Positions 25,431-34,301 of a stretch of DNA of 61,509 nt are shown here, in pieces. Within the stretch, counting starts at the first letter, position 1, and each line of letters begins with the position of its first letter. Source of the DNA: Nostoc calcicola FACHB-3891 (GTDB lineage Bacteria; Cyanobacteriota; Cyanobacteriia; Cyanobacteriales; Nostocaceae); contig NZ_JACJRQ010000042.1 in NCBI RefSeq assembly GCF_014697355.1, positions 1-61,509 on the forward strand, given 5' to 3'. Made by a program: the position numbers and the translations under genes. The notes beneath the pieces were generated by a model, which worked only from the letters and a program-made list of their open reading frames with translations, was not told the origin of the DNA and did not search any database.

Positions 25431-26557
25431 TAGGCAAATTGTTTGAATGCAGTTATTAAGGTGTCTACACAGCGCGACCAAGTATATTGCGCCGCATGTT
25501 TTTGTCCTAAGTGAATATATTTTTTCCGAAGATGTGAATTGCGATCGAGTTCTATTAAGACATCTACAATCTCGTCTGTTGCCTCTGGGTTAACTACAAT
25601 ACCCGCATCTCCAACCACCTCTGGCAAAGAGGCTTTATTAGCTACAATAGCTGGAGTCCCAGCAGCCATTGCTTCTAGTGCAGGGATGCCAAATCCTTCA
25701 TAAGGAGAAAGGAAGAGGAAAGAAGATGCTCCCCGCATCAAACGTGGTAAGTCTTCATCTGGAACTTTACCAAGTAAGGTCACATGTGAGTGAGCTTTAA
25801 CTGCTTCAACATAAGCAGTTTCTGAGTCACCAGCCACAACAATATGCAGATTACTTTTGCGTTGACGCAGAGTATCAGCAACAGCTAAGACATCATCACC
25901 TCCTTTTTTCTGCCGCAGGCCTCCGACTATAATAATGTACGGTGCTTCTATAGGACTTTTCCAGTCAGCAGGATTAGCTGAAGCAATGTCAAAGAAAGAT
26001 TGCTCAACACCATTTCCCACAACCACAATCTTTTGTGGATCTGCACCCAAAAGTTCTACCATTCTTTGTCGGGAAAATTCTGAGACAGTAAACACCACCC
26101 GACATTCAGATAAAGCACGCCGAACCCAAAGCTCCCACTTGTAGCGAAAAAATCGGTGATGCCAAGTATTTGACCAAGGTAAATTAGTTTCAAATGCTTG
26201 TATGTCGTGAATCGTAACAGCGACGGGGCATTTTGAGACCGGAATATAAGTTTCCATCGGAGCGTAGAGCCAGTCAGCCCGATCTGGCAAATATTTATCC
26301 ACACGCGGGTAGTTAAGTAGTTTCCATGTACGCTCAGTGGAATTTTCTACTGTAGGGAAAGTACGCTTAGGTAATTCGCGCAATGGGCTGAGTGGATCGA
26401 GCTTACCATCGCTTCCTAACCATTGTTTGAAGAAAAGCAACTCTAACTCAATCCCGCTTCGTTCTGCAAGCCCAAGCAGCATCTGGTTCATATGCCGCCC
26501 TATTCCTGTGCAGGGTACATAAGTGCGAATGGGATGAATATAAGCAGTTAATTTCAC
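25430..26557 (-). CDS. Family 4 glycosyltransferase (mannosyltransferase-like)
   Basis: A 375-residue GT-B enzyme starting at a GTG. N-terminal landmarks are PCTGIGRHMNQMLLGLAER and VTIHDIQAFETNLPWSN. C-terminal landmarks are YIIIVGGLRQKKGGDDVLAVAD, IVVAGDSE, LLGKVPDEDLPRLMRGASSFLFLSPYEGFGIPALEAMAAGTPAIVA and LPEVVGDAGIVV, with the E-x7-E pair in EGFGIPALE. The group resembles mannosyl/glucosyltransferases of O-antigen clusters. It shares one base with the downstream methyltransferase start; 36 bases separate it from the preceding gene. Confidence 0.92.
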   Translation of the reverse strand: MKLTAYIHPIRTYVPCTGIGRHMNQMLLGLAERSGIELELLFFKQWLGSDGKLDPLSPLRELPKRTFPTVENSTERTWKLLNYPRVDKYLPDRADWLYAPMETYIPVSKCPVAVTIHDIQAFETNLPWSNTWHHRFFRYKWELWVRRALSECRVVFTVSEFSRQRMVELLGADPQKIVVVGNGVEQSFFDIASANPADWKSPIEAPYIIIVGGLRQKKGGDDVLAVADTLRQRKSNLHIVVAGDSETAYVEAVKAHSHVTLLGKVPDEDLPRLMRGASSFLFLSPYEGFGIPALEAMAAGTPAIVANKASLPEVVGDAGIVVNPEATDEIVDVLIELDRNSHLRKKYIHLGQKHAAQYTWSRCVDTLITAFKQFA

Positions 26558-26593
26558 AAAACGCCTTTTATTATTGTTTATTTGTATACTTCA

Positions 26594-27577
26594 TTATTTA
26601 AAATAAATTTTATAATATTTTTCTAAATTATGATATAAAGTGTTGAGGAAGCTTTGCTTTTTGATACTATTAATGGGAGCATTGATTAAGTAATTTAATC
26701 CCATATTTCCATAAAACTGCAACCGCTTGAACATGGATTTTCTTCTTAAAAAATATTGATAAAACAAATAATTATTAGGCATTAAAGCATTCAATCTATA
26801 ACCTGCCCAATGTAGAAGAAATATTTGTTTTTTATGATCCAAACCCCCGTAATCCCACAAATAGTATTTTCCATCTTTCGAGTAAATTTTACCCGATAGT
26901 CTTGCCCACCCGTTTTGACATATACCTCCAATTACTTCTGCAAAATGCCCATAGCGCACAGGCTTCATATCGCAGCAATAGTTAATGAAGGCTTGATCTG
27001 TATTTCGAGGGTTGAGTTGATCTCGTATTTTCAATGCACCTTCTGCTAAGAACTCAAACTCTTCTATTGAAAATAGCCCCTTACGAGAAGCCCAACGACC
27101 AGAGTTAAAACCACGCCCCCGCCCCTGTCTTAACAATTCTTGACGAAATGTTCCTTGTTCGTAAACTTGATCGATCGCACAATCATAATGTAGAAAGTCA
27201 AACCCAAGGGTTTCTACTGCTTCAATAAAGGGTTTAATATCTGCTAACAGAATTTGCCGAGCATCTAAGTACATAAAATAATCTAGTGGTCCCCAAAAAG
27301 CTGCATAGCGTCTGAACCAATAGGGGCCAGTAGGGGTATAACCTAGCTCAAATGCTTGACCAATCGCCTCCAAACGAGAAAAAGATGAATCAGTATATAC
27401 TTCAAATTTATAAGTATTACTTAATTGTAGCAGGCGATCGCACTGGTCATTAAAAGGAATCAGAATCAGCTTTAAATCTGGGTTGAAGGTTCTAAAGCTA
27501 TTGAGAAAAGCGATCGTCCAATCATAAACTGCATCATTCGCTGAAAAATAGACTCCAATATTCTGAGAATGAGTCAT
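26594..27577 (-). CDS. Putative GT-A-type glycosyltransferase of the glycan locus
   Basis: A 327-residue protein. The fold looks like a nucleotide-diphospho-sugar transferase: IGVYFSANDAVYDWTIAFLNSFRTFNPDL (quoted in part: WTIAFLNSFRTFNPDL), FEVYTDSSFSRLE, and a DxD-like YLDARQILLADIKPFIEAV. Later come FNSGRWASRKGLFSIEEFEFL, NTDQAFINYCCDMKP and LLHWAGYRLN, whose final His resembles the second metal ligand in such enzymes. No CAZy family is claimed. The ATG at 27577 is preferred over a TTG at 27586; it lies five bases after the upstream GT2 stop. Confidence 0.72.
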   Translation of the reverse strand: MTHSQNIGVYFSANDAVYDWTIAFLNSFRTFNPDLKLILIPFNDQCDRLLQLSNTYKFEVYTDSSFSRLEAIGQAFELGYTPTGPYWFRRYAAFWGPLDYFMYLDARQILLADIKPFIEAVETLGFDFLHYDCAIDQVYEQGTFRQELLRQGRGRGFNSGRWASRKGLFSIEEFEFLAEGALKIRDQLNPRNTDQAFINYCCDMKPVRYGHFAEVIGGICQNGWARLSGKIYSKDGKYYLWDYGGLDHKKQIFLLHWAGYRLNALMPNNYLFYQYFLRRKSMFKRLQFYGNMGLNYLINAPINSIKKQSFLNTLYHNLEKYYKIYFK

Positions 27578-27582
27578 ATCAA

Positions 27583-28431
27583 TCAATATATTTTTCTATA
27601 TTTACGTAAAGCAAGAATCCATTGACTAGGAAGGATCTCACGAATTTTACTAATAACGTTTTTCTGCAACCAAAAACTTTTGTATTCATTAATAAAATAC
27701 AACTCTTGCTGAAAAGATTTACCAAAGTATTTTCTGCAAATAGACCAACGCTCTTTAGTAAAACTCAATAAATCTCTAGACACTCCTCCCGATCCATCAA
27801 ATTTAGAAATAACTACAGGAACTTCCTGAAACTTATAGCCAGCAACGTAAACCTTGGCCAAAAAATCATGATCTGCACACCAAGTCAAGAAAGTATCAAA
27901 GGGATATTTAACTTGTAGTTCTCTTTTAACAAAAATACTCTGATGGCAAGTAGGTATTTCACGCCATATTATAGACAGATCGTATGGCTGTCGCTGATAG
28001 GTATGATACCCATATTTATCATTAACAATATATTCAAATTTGCCATAAGCAACATCCACTGAATTATCAAGGTATTCTGCAACTTGAGCCAGTGTATCCT
28101 CTGCAAAGAATTTATCCCCGCCATTCATAAAAATTATCCAGTCCCCAGTAGCTGCCAAGGCTCCTTTGTTCATGGCATCATAAATTCCAGCATCTTTTTC
28201 ACTAATCCAATAAGATATATTTGCATTATTTTCGTGTAGAAAATCTACCGTACCATCCTGAGAACCACCATCAATGACGATATATTCCAGGTTTTGATAA
28301 GTTTGAGAGATAATATTTGAAAATGTTTCTTTTAGCTCTTTCAGTCTATTGTATGTAATTGTAATAACAGAAATACTTGGTAATTTTTTTTCCCAAATCT
28401 TCGGATTTCTGAACACTTTTATTTCATTCAT
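27583..28431 (-). CDS. Family 2 glycosyltransferase
   Basis: A 282-residue GT-A enzyme. Motifs: PSISVITITYNRLKELKETF, EYIVIDGGSQDGT, SEKDAGIYDAMNKGALAATGDW and IIFMNGGDKFF in place of the usual DxD. Then come VDVAYGKFEY, REIPTCHQSIFVKRE and WCADHDFLAKVYVAGYKF. The pattern (DGGSxDGT plus EKDxGIYDAMNKG) is typical of GT2 enzymes in capsule and O-antigen loci acting on GlcNAc- or rhamnose-type donors. Nine bases separate it from the GT61-like gene upstream. Confidence 0.92.
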   Translation of the reverse strand: MNEIKVFRNPKIWEKKLPSISVITITYNRLKELKETFSNIISQTYQNLEYIVIDGGSQDGTVDFLHENNANISYWISEKDAGIYDAMNKGALAATGDWIIFMNGGDKFFAEDTLAQVAEYLDNSVDVAYGKFEYIVNDKYGYHTYQRQPYDLSIIWREIPTCHQSIFVKRELQVKYPFDTFLTWCADHDFLAKVYVAGYKFQEVPVVISKFDGSGGVSRDLLSFTKERWSICRKYFGKSFQQELYFINEYKSFWLQKNVISKIREILPSQWILALRKYRKIY

Positions 28432-28439
28432 GCTTGTTT

Positions 28440-29636
28440 CTAAATCACCTCAGCTATTTTTAATAATTGAGCTAGAGAATCTATATTAATTAACATATCT
28501 TCAGCCATGCAATGAGGATCGTAAAATTTTTCTGGTTCTTCTCCTTCTCCGATGAGGTAATAATAATCAAGTTCCATATTATTAGACAGAACCCAATAAC
28601 AGCCATTTACATAATTCGGTGAAAATAATTCAATAATTTTAGTTCCAGGGGAACAAAAAACGAGATTGGATAAACCAGCACCATGAGGAGCCACAATGAC
28701 AGACGCAGACGATAGAACTGAAGCTTGTTCCGCCACTGAAATTTTTTCTAGAAAAATAACTTCAAAGTTCAATTTGTTTAAAAACTGAACTAATTCATCC
28801 TCATTGATAACTCGACGAAAGGCAGCGCGATCGCGACTTATATAAATAAGATTTCCTTTGCCTACTTTTTTAATAGAATCATTAACTAGAATTTTTGTTT
28901 TGAGAAAATCACAAGCCCATTTGGGGATATTACCTGTCTGTCCTGGTAGAGAGGGTACAACTAATTGTTTAGCTTTGATGTGAGGAAATTTCCGACTTTC
29001 TATAATTTTTTCTTCAGGAATACCTAAAATATCTAATGTTTCTTTCTGGAAAGAAAGATGTAAGCTATTAACTAAGAATTTGTCTATATGACTGAACTCA
29101 ATTTCCGCTTGTTTGAGTAAATGAATGCGCGGTAAAACGTCAAACATCCAGTGAAAGTATCCTTCACCTCCAGCAGCCGATAAAACAGCAACAGTTCCAT
29201 CTACGTAATGTAGATTTGGTAATCTCCAAGATTTGAGTATTGAATGCTCACTTATATCTGTACCAATTTCAAAAGACAAATCACCCAGTAACTTATCATC
29301 TGGGCTTATAACAGTGCCGTTATGACCCCATACACGACCTTGTGGTATTACAGTAACAAATGTTTCTGGATATTCATGGGTAGACTCTATCTCAAATTTC
29401 CAGTGAACTCCATCTTTTATAGTTTTAGGTAATTTTCTACTTATGGAATTATTAGGATATATCCTAATAAAACTTCCTGGACTTTGTTTGTTGTTTTCTT
29501 GTAAGTTTAATAGCCAATAATCCTTAGTTTCTTTATAAAAATCTTTTGGATGACCCAAAATTTCCGAACTTATTGGTAGCTTACGAAGCAAATTTATACA
29601 TAAAAAATATATAGATTTGATGATTTTTTTTAGCAT
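28440..29636 (-). CDS. Family 61 glycosyltransferase (DUF563)
   Basis: A 398-residue protein of the GT61/DUF563 family. Hallmarks are GGEGYFHWMFDVLPRIHLLKQA, LVPSLPGQTGNIPKWACDFL-type middle sequence, LIYISRDRAAFRRVINEDELV, VIFLEKISVAEQASVLSSASVIVAPHGAGLSNLVF (quoted in part: VIVAPHGAGLSNLVF) and IIELFSPNYVNGCYWVLS. In bacteria these act in capsular or O-glycan assembly, but donors vary. The ATG at 29636 is preferred over a TTG two codons upstream. The N-terminus has a short hydrophobic, basic stretch (KKIIKSIYFLCINLLRKL) that may associate with the membrane. Confidence 0.88.
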   Translation of the reverse strand: MLKKIIKSIYFLCINLLRKLPISSEILGHPKDFYKETKDYWLLNLQENNKQSPGSFIRIYPNNSISRKLPKTIKDGVHWKFEIESTHEYPETFVTVIPQGRVWGHNGTVISPDDKLLGDLSFEIGTDISEHSILKSWRLPNLHYVDGTVAVLSAAGGEGYFHWMFDVLPRIHLLKQAEIEFSHIDKFLVNSLHLSFQKETLDILGIPEEKIIESRKFPHIKAKQLVVPSLPGQTGNIPKWACDFLKTKILVNDSIKKVGKGNLIYISRDRAAFRRVINEDELVQFLNKLNFEVIFLEKISVAEQASVLSSASVIVAPHGAGLSNLVFCSPGTKIIELFSPNYVNGCYWVLSNNMELDYYYLIGEGEEPEKFYDPHCMAEDMLINIDSLAQLLKIAEVI

Positions 29637-29748
29637 ATTCAAAAAGAAAACTTAAAAATCACTCTTTGACAGGTTTTTTAGCTAAAAAACCTTTACTTAC
29701 CATGTCATGTTCTGTTGTCAGTATTCCTTTAATAATTAAGCTATTTCA

Positions 29749-30657
29749 CTAATCACTAATCTCTTTCAGAGCTAGTCTTCTACCGTTTTGTCCAGCTTCA
29801 TGGAAACGAGATATTCTGAAGCCATATCTTAGACCTAAATACAGCGAATATATCTTTGACGATCTCCAAAAAGATTGAGGTGAAATAGTACCTCGAAAAT
29901 ATGCCAGCATAGTTTGCGAATAAGCTAACCCTTCTACTAAACGCAAGAGATAATCTTCTTTTAAACGATTAGAAGGTATTAAATGAGTCAGCTTGAGCGA
30001 TGCAAACAGCCCTGTACCTAAACCCATATCGCAAGCTGTAAATGCTAAATCTGAGTCCCCACAGGATGTAAGCATTTTACCCTTGCGATCCATATCTGCT
30101 CGTTTAGGACTTTTACAAACTAACTCGCTGTACTTTTGTGTAACAACCTTGCGAACACAAAGCCCAGCCCCGCATGGCGTTGTTTCATACTGATCTACTA
30201 AATTAGACCAGCGATCGCTCTCAAACTCTCGAATTGCTAAATTTCCTAAATAAGGTTTTGCCCACGATGGAGGTGTTACTTCAAATTCAGGTTTAATTTG
30301 TCCACCCCAAGCACCAATAAATGGAAAATCTTTACTAATCCGCCATGTGACTTCTAGATAGTTTGAATCTAAAACGTTATCATCATCGACAAATACTATT
30401 ACTCCAGCTGTAGCTTCTCGAATTCCTCTAAGTCTAGCAGCAGTCAGTCCTAGTTGTTCTTCTCGAATATGACGAGCTTGCGGATGCCAACTTAAATCAA
30501 TTTCCGAAGCTAGAATTTTATTACTAGCATTATCAACTAACAAAAGTTCCCAAAAATCTTTGGGCAGAGTTTGAGATTTCAGTGCTTCTAAAACCCTCTC
30601 TAAATAGCTAAAACGAGGATTGTGGGCACAGATAATTATACTGAGCGGTAGTTCCAT
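29749..30657 (-). CDS. Family 2 glycosyltransferase
   Basis: A 302-residue GT-A enzyme. Motifs: PLSIIICAHNPRFSYLERVLEAL, ELLLVDNASNK, REEQLGLTAARLRGIREAT, VIVFVDDDNVLD (DxD), FIGAWGGQIKPEF and TTPCGAGLCVRKVV. Later SCGDSDLAFTACDMGLGTGL supplies the usual acceptor-side acidic residue. The region after about 230 is helical and basic. A gap of 106 bases separates it from the next gene downstream, enough for an internal promoter. Confidence 0.92.
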   Translation of the reverse strand: MELPLSIIICAHNPRFSYLERVLEALKSQTLPKDFWELLLVDNASNKILASEIDLSWHPQARHIREEQLGLTAARLRGIREATAGVIVFVDDDNVLDSNYLEVTWRISKDFPFIGAWGGQIKPEFEVTPPSWAKPYLGNLAIREFESDRWSNLVDQYETTPCGAGLCVRKVVTQKYSELVCKSPKRADMDRKGKMLTSCGDSDLAFTACDMGLGTGLFASLKLTHLIPSNRLKEDYLLRLVEGLAYSQTMLAYFRGTISPQSFWRSSKIYSLYLGLRYGFRISRFHEAGQNGRRLALKEISD

Positions 30658-30680
30658 ACAAAATAATTTTTGGCTTTGTT

Positions 30681-31373
30681 TTAAAATGCTGAGTGTTCAA
30701 ATTCTAAACAACCTTTTTCTACCTTACGTAACCAAAGAAGATTATCAACTTGTCCACCAAACTTCCAGTTACCACTGGCAAGAGCTTCACCAATTGTCCT
30801 CGCTACACCTTCAAACGCAATACAATCATGGAATGCAAGAATACCTCCTCCTACAATCCAAGGAGTTGCTTTTTCGTAATCATTTTTGGCTCCTTGATAA
30901 CTATGGTCGCCATCAATAAAAACAAGGCTTAGAGGATACTCTGTAAAATCTGAAGGTGTAAGTTCCTGACTATTTTTCCTGAGCATAGTGATGTGGTTGG
31001 CTACTGCTCTTGTATTATTTTTAAACTCAGTTAATGTATCTCTTTCACCCTCTGGCATAGTTTGATTTTCCCAAGTGTCAACACAAAATAAGTGTCCACC
31101 TTTTGGAGCCAAAGCAGCAGCAATATAACAACTAGATGCTCCTAAATAAGATCCTATCTCCAAAGCTTTTGCAGATTCTCCAAGCTCCTTGGCTAAAATA
31201 TAGAGCATATTTAGCTCATGAGCAGTCATATGTGTAGTTATATCTTTTTTAGTTAAACAACCTAGTTTCTTCAATTCCTTATTAATTGAAGAACTTTGTA
31301 TATCGATTAATAGTTGTTCTGCTCGCCAAACTAAGTGATGTGATGCCTTGTAAGAAAAATCACTAATTTTCAT
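30681..31373 (-). CDS. Class I SAM methyltransferase (Methyltransf_24-like)
   Basis: A 230-residue protein. The cofactor loop is ALEIGSYLGASSCYIAAAL, followed by GHLFCVDTWEN, then LVFIDGDHSYQGAKNDYEKATPWIVGGGILAFHDCI (parts: IDGDHSYQGAKNDY and GGGILAFHDC), which mark the Methyltransf_24 group found in many capsule loci. It probably methylates a sugar or a hydroxyl of the repeat unit. The ATG at 31373 has GGAG nine bases upstream and is preferred to a TTG at 31409. It lies between the large composite protein and a GT2. Confidence 0.88.
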   Translation of the reverse strand: MKISDFSYKASHHLVWRAEQLLIDIQSSSINKELKKLGCLTKKDITTHMTAHELNMLYILAKELGESAKALEIGSYLGASSCYIAAALAPKGGHLFCVDTWENQTMPEGERDTLTEFKNNTRAVANHITMLRKNSQELTPSDFTEYPLSLVFIDGDHSYQGAKNDYEKATPWIVGGGILAFHDCIAFEGVARTIGEALASGNWKFGGQVDNLLWLRKVEKGCLEFEHSAF

Positions 31374-31436
31374 GTTTTCAATCTCCAAATTTATGTTTAT
31401 ATTAGCCAATCATAATTAGCTATTTTTGTTTAATGA

Positions 31437-33734
31437 TTAAGTAAGCTGTTCAAAAATTGCATATCCATTACGTAAATCAGTGTTTTGAGTGAATACTAAA
31501 TAATTGGGATCTAAGAGAAATTTTTGATTATTTTTGTAGTTTTCAAAGGTATTTATATCATCTAGCAACACAAATTTATAGCTATGCAATTCATTTTGTA
31601 AATCTTCAATACTTGTGCTTAGTTGAGAACCATCGATTAAAATAATATCAAATATATTAACATTATTTTTTTCTTTAATATTTATGATGATTTTTTTTAG
31701 CTCTTTAGCTAAATTTTCTAAATCAATAGATGGAATATCATAAAATTTGACAGTAGGCTCACCAGTATAACGCTTTTGCAATTTATTAAATTGAGGAGTA
31801 GAAATATTGATACAAAAGGCAGTTGGCTTGTTTGGGTTTTCTCTGATGCCTGTTAAAAGTGCCTCGGTAATAACTTCTCCACTAGATGCTCCAATTACTA
31901 AAGCTGTTTCAATATTTTCTTCCTTAACCATTTTTCTGATAGTTTGAAAAAGTTCATCGGATTTTATAGTTGAAAATTCGTAAGGGAGGAAGTAACCAAA
32001 TCTATTTTCTAAACGAGTTAAAGGTTTACGCAGTAGGGTTTTTAAACTTAATGTTAGCCATTGTTTTAACCCTATTTTATAGTGTTTTAAATTTAAAATA
32101 TCAATTAACTTAGAAAATAAGTTAGATGATTTAACAAAACCTGTTGTTTCTTTTTTTAAGGAATGAGATTTTAAATAAGCCGGATCGCTCAACAATTTTA
32201 CGAAATCAAATTGTTGACATGCTGTAAGCATCATACAGAGATTATCTAGCCAATCTTGGAAGCTTCGAGTAGGCAATTGATGAGCGCTATAGCGGTATTT
32301 TAATGCTTCAGTGTATGGTAAAGTGTCTTTAGTAATTAGAGTATTAACTACCCAACGAGTGCGATCGAGTTCAGGATGGCAAAGAGAGGGAAACTTATTA
32401 GCACAGTTGATGGCATCATTTAATTTTCCTTGACAAAGAAGAGTAATAATTAAATAAGCCCATTCTAACGGATCGGGATCTATAGCTTTTAGCAGATCGA
32501 GAGTCCATTCAATTGGCTGAACAATCCAATCATATGCCGTCGCTGCATTTCCTTTGTAGAGGTTACATAATGCTAGCCGTAGTTTTGGTTGAGCTTGAGA
32601 GTCTACATAATTTAAGCATTTGAGATACAAAGCTTCTGCTTCATCATATTTTCCTGACCAAAGTTTTTCATCTCCTTGACGCAGGAGTACTCTATCCGAT
32701 GGATTAACAACGATATGTGAATTTTTTATTTCCGATGAACTATCTACAATGGTCAAAGGCTCAAAAGGGCTTTTCTGAACAATCCTTTGATTTGGCTTCA
32801 GGGCTTTCTGTAGATGAAACCATTGCCAAATTTGATCTCTTTGTTTAAATGTGTGCTGGGAATGGACTAGTTGATAACCAGTATTGGTAATTTTCTCTAA
32901 TTCTTCTGGGTTTTTAAACAAATAATCAAGCTTATCTAATACATCATTTTCATCAGCAAACACACAATTTTGCATATCAACAAAACCTGCTGCTTCAACA
33001 GCTGGATTTTTTTCTGTGATCAAACAGGATTTAGACCCTGGAATTTCCAGAAATTTGCGAACAAACTCCCTTGCCATTGTGCCACAGGTAGGTGAAAAGG
33101 AAGAAGCATTGATCGTCCGAGCATACTGCTCACCAAAAAGCATTCTTGATGTTTCTCGGTTTTGCATGTATCCTAAGTGTGGGCAAATTAGAGTGGGATA
33201 ATATTTAGAAATAAGTCTATTAATTTTTTGACGCCAAGGATATAGTGATGTTTGGCTTCCAGTAATAAGCACTGGTATATTTTTAGGCTGATTATAGTCT
33301 CTAAATATGTCGGAATCTATAAAATTTGGCCAGATAAATAAATTTTCGGCAATCTCTGGAAGATATTCAGCTAAAGGAATGGATATTGTAAAGACTGTCT
33401 CTATTCCCCAATTTTCGATATCAGAAAGAAAGGCTGAATGAAATCCACAAAAAGAATCCCCGTTATAGAAAGCTAATTTGGGTATTTCTGGATAATAATG
33501 AGTATTTTTAACGCGCCGTTTATCAGATGAGGCGTTACCAGTTTCAAACAGAGTCATGTCTGGTTGATATTGCTCACAAATTTGTTGATAGTCGCTTTCA
33601 TCGCTAATAACAATTACTTCAAAAAACTCCGAAAGGCACTTAACATGTTCTTGCTTATGTACATTGTAGAACTTGGCTGAGCCTTGATTATTCCATTGAA
33701 AAAAAACAAGTTTTGGCTTAATAATTTTATTCAT
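31437..33734 (-). CDS. Composite glycosyltransferase-like / TPR-like / methyltransferase-like protein (765 aa)
   Basis: The first 300 residues resemble CgeB/GT-B type transferases: ILVFFQWNNQ-like start (LVFFQWNNQGSAKFYN), FIWPNFIDSDIFRDYN, VLITGSQTSLYPWRQ, FSPTCGTMAREFVRKFLEIPGSKSCLI (parts), VFADENDVLDKLDYLFKNPEELEKI. Residues about 345-560 form a helical, TPR-like section (GDEKLWSGKYDEAEALYLKCL, LRLALCNLYKGNAATA). The last 170 residues look like a Rossmann methyltransferase-type domain (ALVIGASSGEVITEALL, IFDIILIDGSQL, FVLLDDINTF). It is the first gene of the downstream glycosyltransferase run. I know no single named family for the whole; the domain calls are by pattern. Confidence 0.72.
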   Translation of the reverse strand: MNKIIKPKLVFFQWNNQGSAKFYNVHKQEHVKCLSEFFEVIVISDESDYQQICEQYQPDMTLFETGNASSDKRRVKNTHYYPEIPKLAFYNGDSFCGFHSAFLSDIENWGIETVFTISIPLAEYLPEIAENLFIWPNFIDSDIFRDYNQPKNIPVLITGSQTSLYPWRQKINRLISKYYPTLICPHLGYMQNRETSRMLFGEQYARTINASSFSPTCGTMAREFVRKFLEIPGSKSCLITEKNPAVEAAGFVDMQNCVFADENDVLDKLDYLFKNPEELEKITNTGYQLVHSQHTFKQRDQIWQWFHLQKALKPNQRIVQKSPFEPLTIVDSSSEIKNSHIVVNPSDRVLLRQGDEKLWSGKYDEAEALYLKCLNYVDSQAQPKLRLALCNLYKGNAATAYDWIVQPIEWTLDLLKAIDPDPLEWAYLIITLLCQGKLNDAINCANKFPSLCHPELDRTRWVVNTLITKDTLPYTEALKYRYSAHQLPTRSFQDWLDNLCMMLTACQQFDFVKLLSDPAYLKSHSLKKETTGFVKSSNLFSKLIDILNLKHYKIGLKQWLTLSLKTLLRKPLTRLENRFGYFLPYEFSTIKSDELFQTIRKMVKEENIETALVIGASSGEVITEALLTGIRENPNKPTAFCINISTPQFNKLQKRYTGEPTVKFYDIPSIDLENLAKELKKIIINIKEKNNVNIFDIILIDGSQLSTSIEDLQNELHSYKFVLLDDINTFENYKNNQKFLLDPNYLVFTQNTDLRNGYAIFEQLT

Positions 33735-34301
33735 AAATATTTTGGCTTTATCTAATATGATTTTTCACAATCAGTATTCTTAATTTTTTTTTGTCTGTAT
33801 GGTGTAATTCTGTGCTTATTCAGTTTGAGTTAAACAATCAGACACTTTTTATACTAATACCAACAATTCATCTATTTTTTGAAGTTTTCATCCTTTTAAT
33901 ACCAATTCTCTGTAAACATATGCTGAATAATTCTTACCTCATTTGTTCATTGGCGACGGCAGTAATTTTGTCAACCAAAAACAACGCCGTACTTCAAGGT
34001 TATCCGTCTACATTGAATAAAGATTAACTGCATCTTGAGAGAGAATCGGTATAACAAGAAAAAGCAATAAGCAAAGCGATTGCATGAAGGTTTTGATTCA
34101 TGCGATCGCGTATTGATAGCTAAACCCGAAATTCTCACAGTTTTGCTGCTAATCGCTTTGCTTATGGGCGTTCTTACTTCCTTAGTTGAATCAGTTGGCT
34201 ATATTTAGCCTAAAAACATTGAGAATTCTGCATTTGATTTATTTCCATAGATTAACATGGAAAATTTACAGCAGCAGATGATTCAAAAGGCGGTTGTAAT
34301 A
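33735..34301. other. Gene-free spacer with a nested inverted repeat
   Basis: The 567-base gap separates two minus-strand transcription units. It contains the 15-bp arms at 34067-34081 and 34151-34165 and otherwise AT-rich sequence. A 78-codon open frame at 33791-34027 (plus) has no family features and an unlikely composition. A promoter for the 765-aa gene must lie at 33735-33900. Confidence 0.5.
34067..34165. terminator. Nested hairpin downstream of the Tat-exported protein gene
   Basis: ATAAGCAAAGCGATT (34067-34081) is perfectly complementary to AATCGCTTTGCTTAT (34151-34165). Directly inside the left arm, GCATGAA/TTCATGC (34082-34088 with 34097-34103) forms a second stem. It sits 137 bases after the stop of the last gene of the 46.7-34.3 kb run, so it could end that transcript; a MITE-like origin is possible. 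Confidence 0.5.

Noticed and set aside
33791..34027. 78-codon hydrophobic open frame (plus)
   Set aside because: AT-rich sequence by chance gives Leu/Ile/Phe; no ribosome site, no family resemblance.
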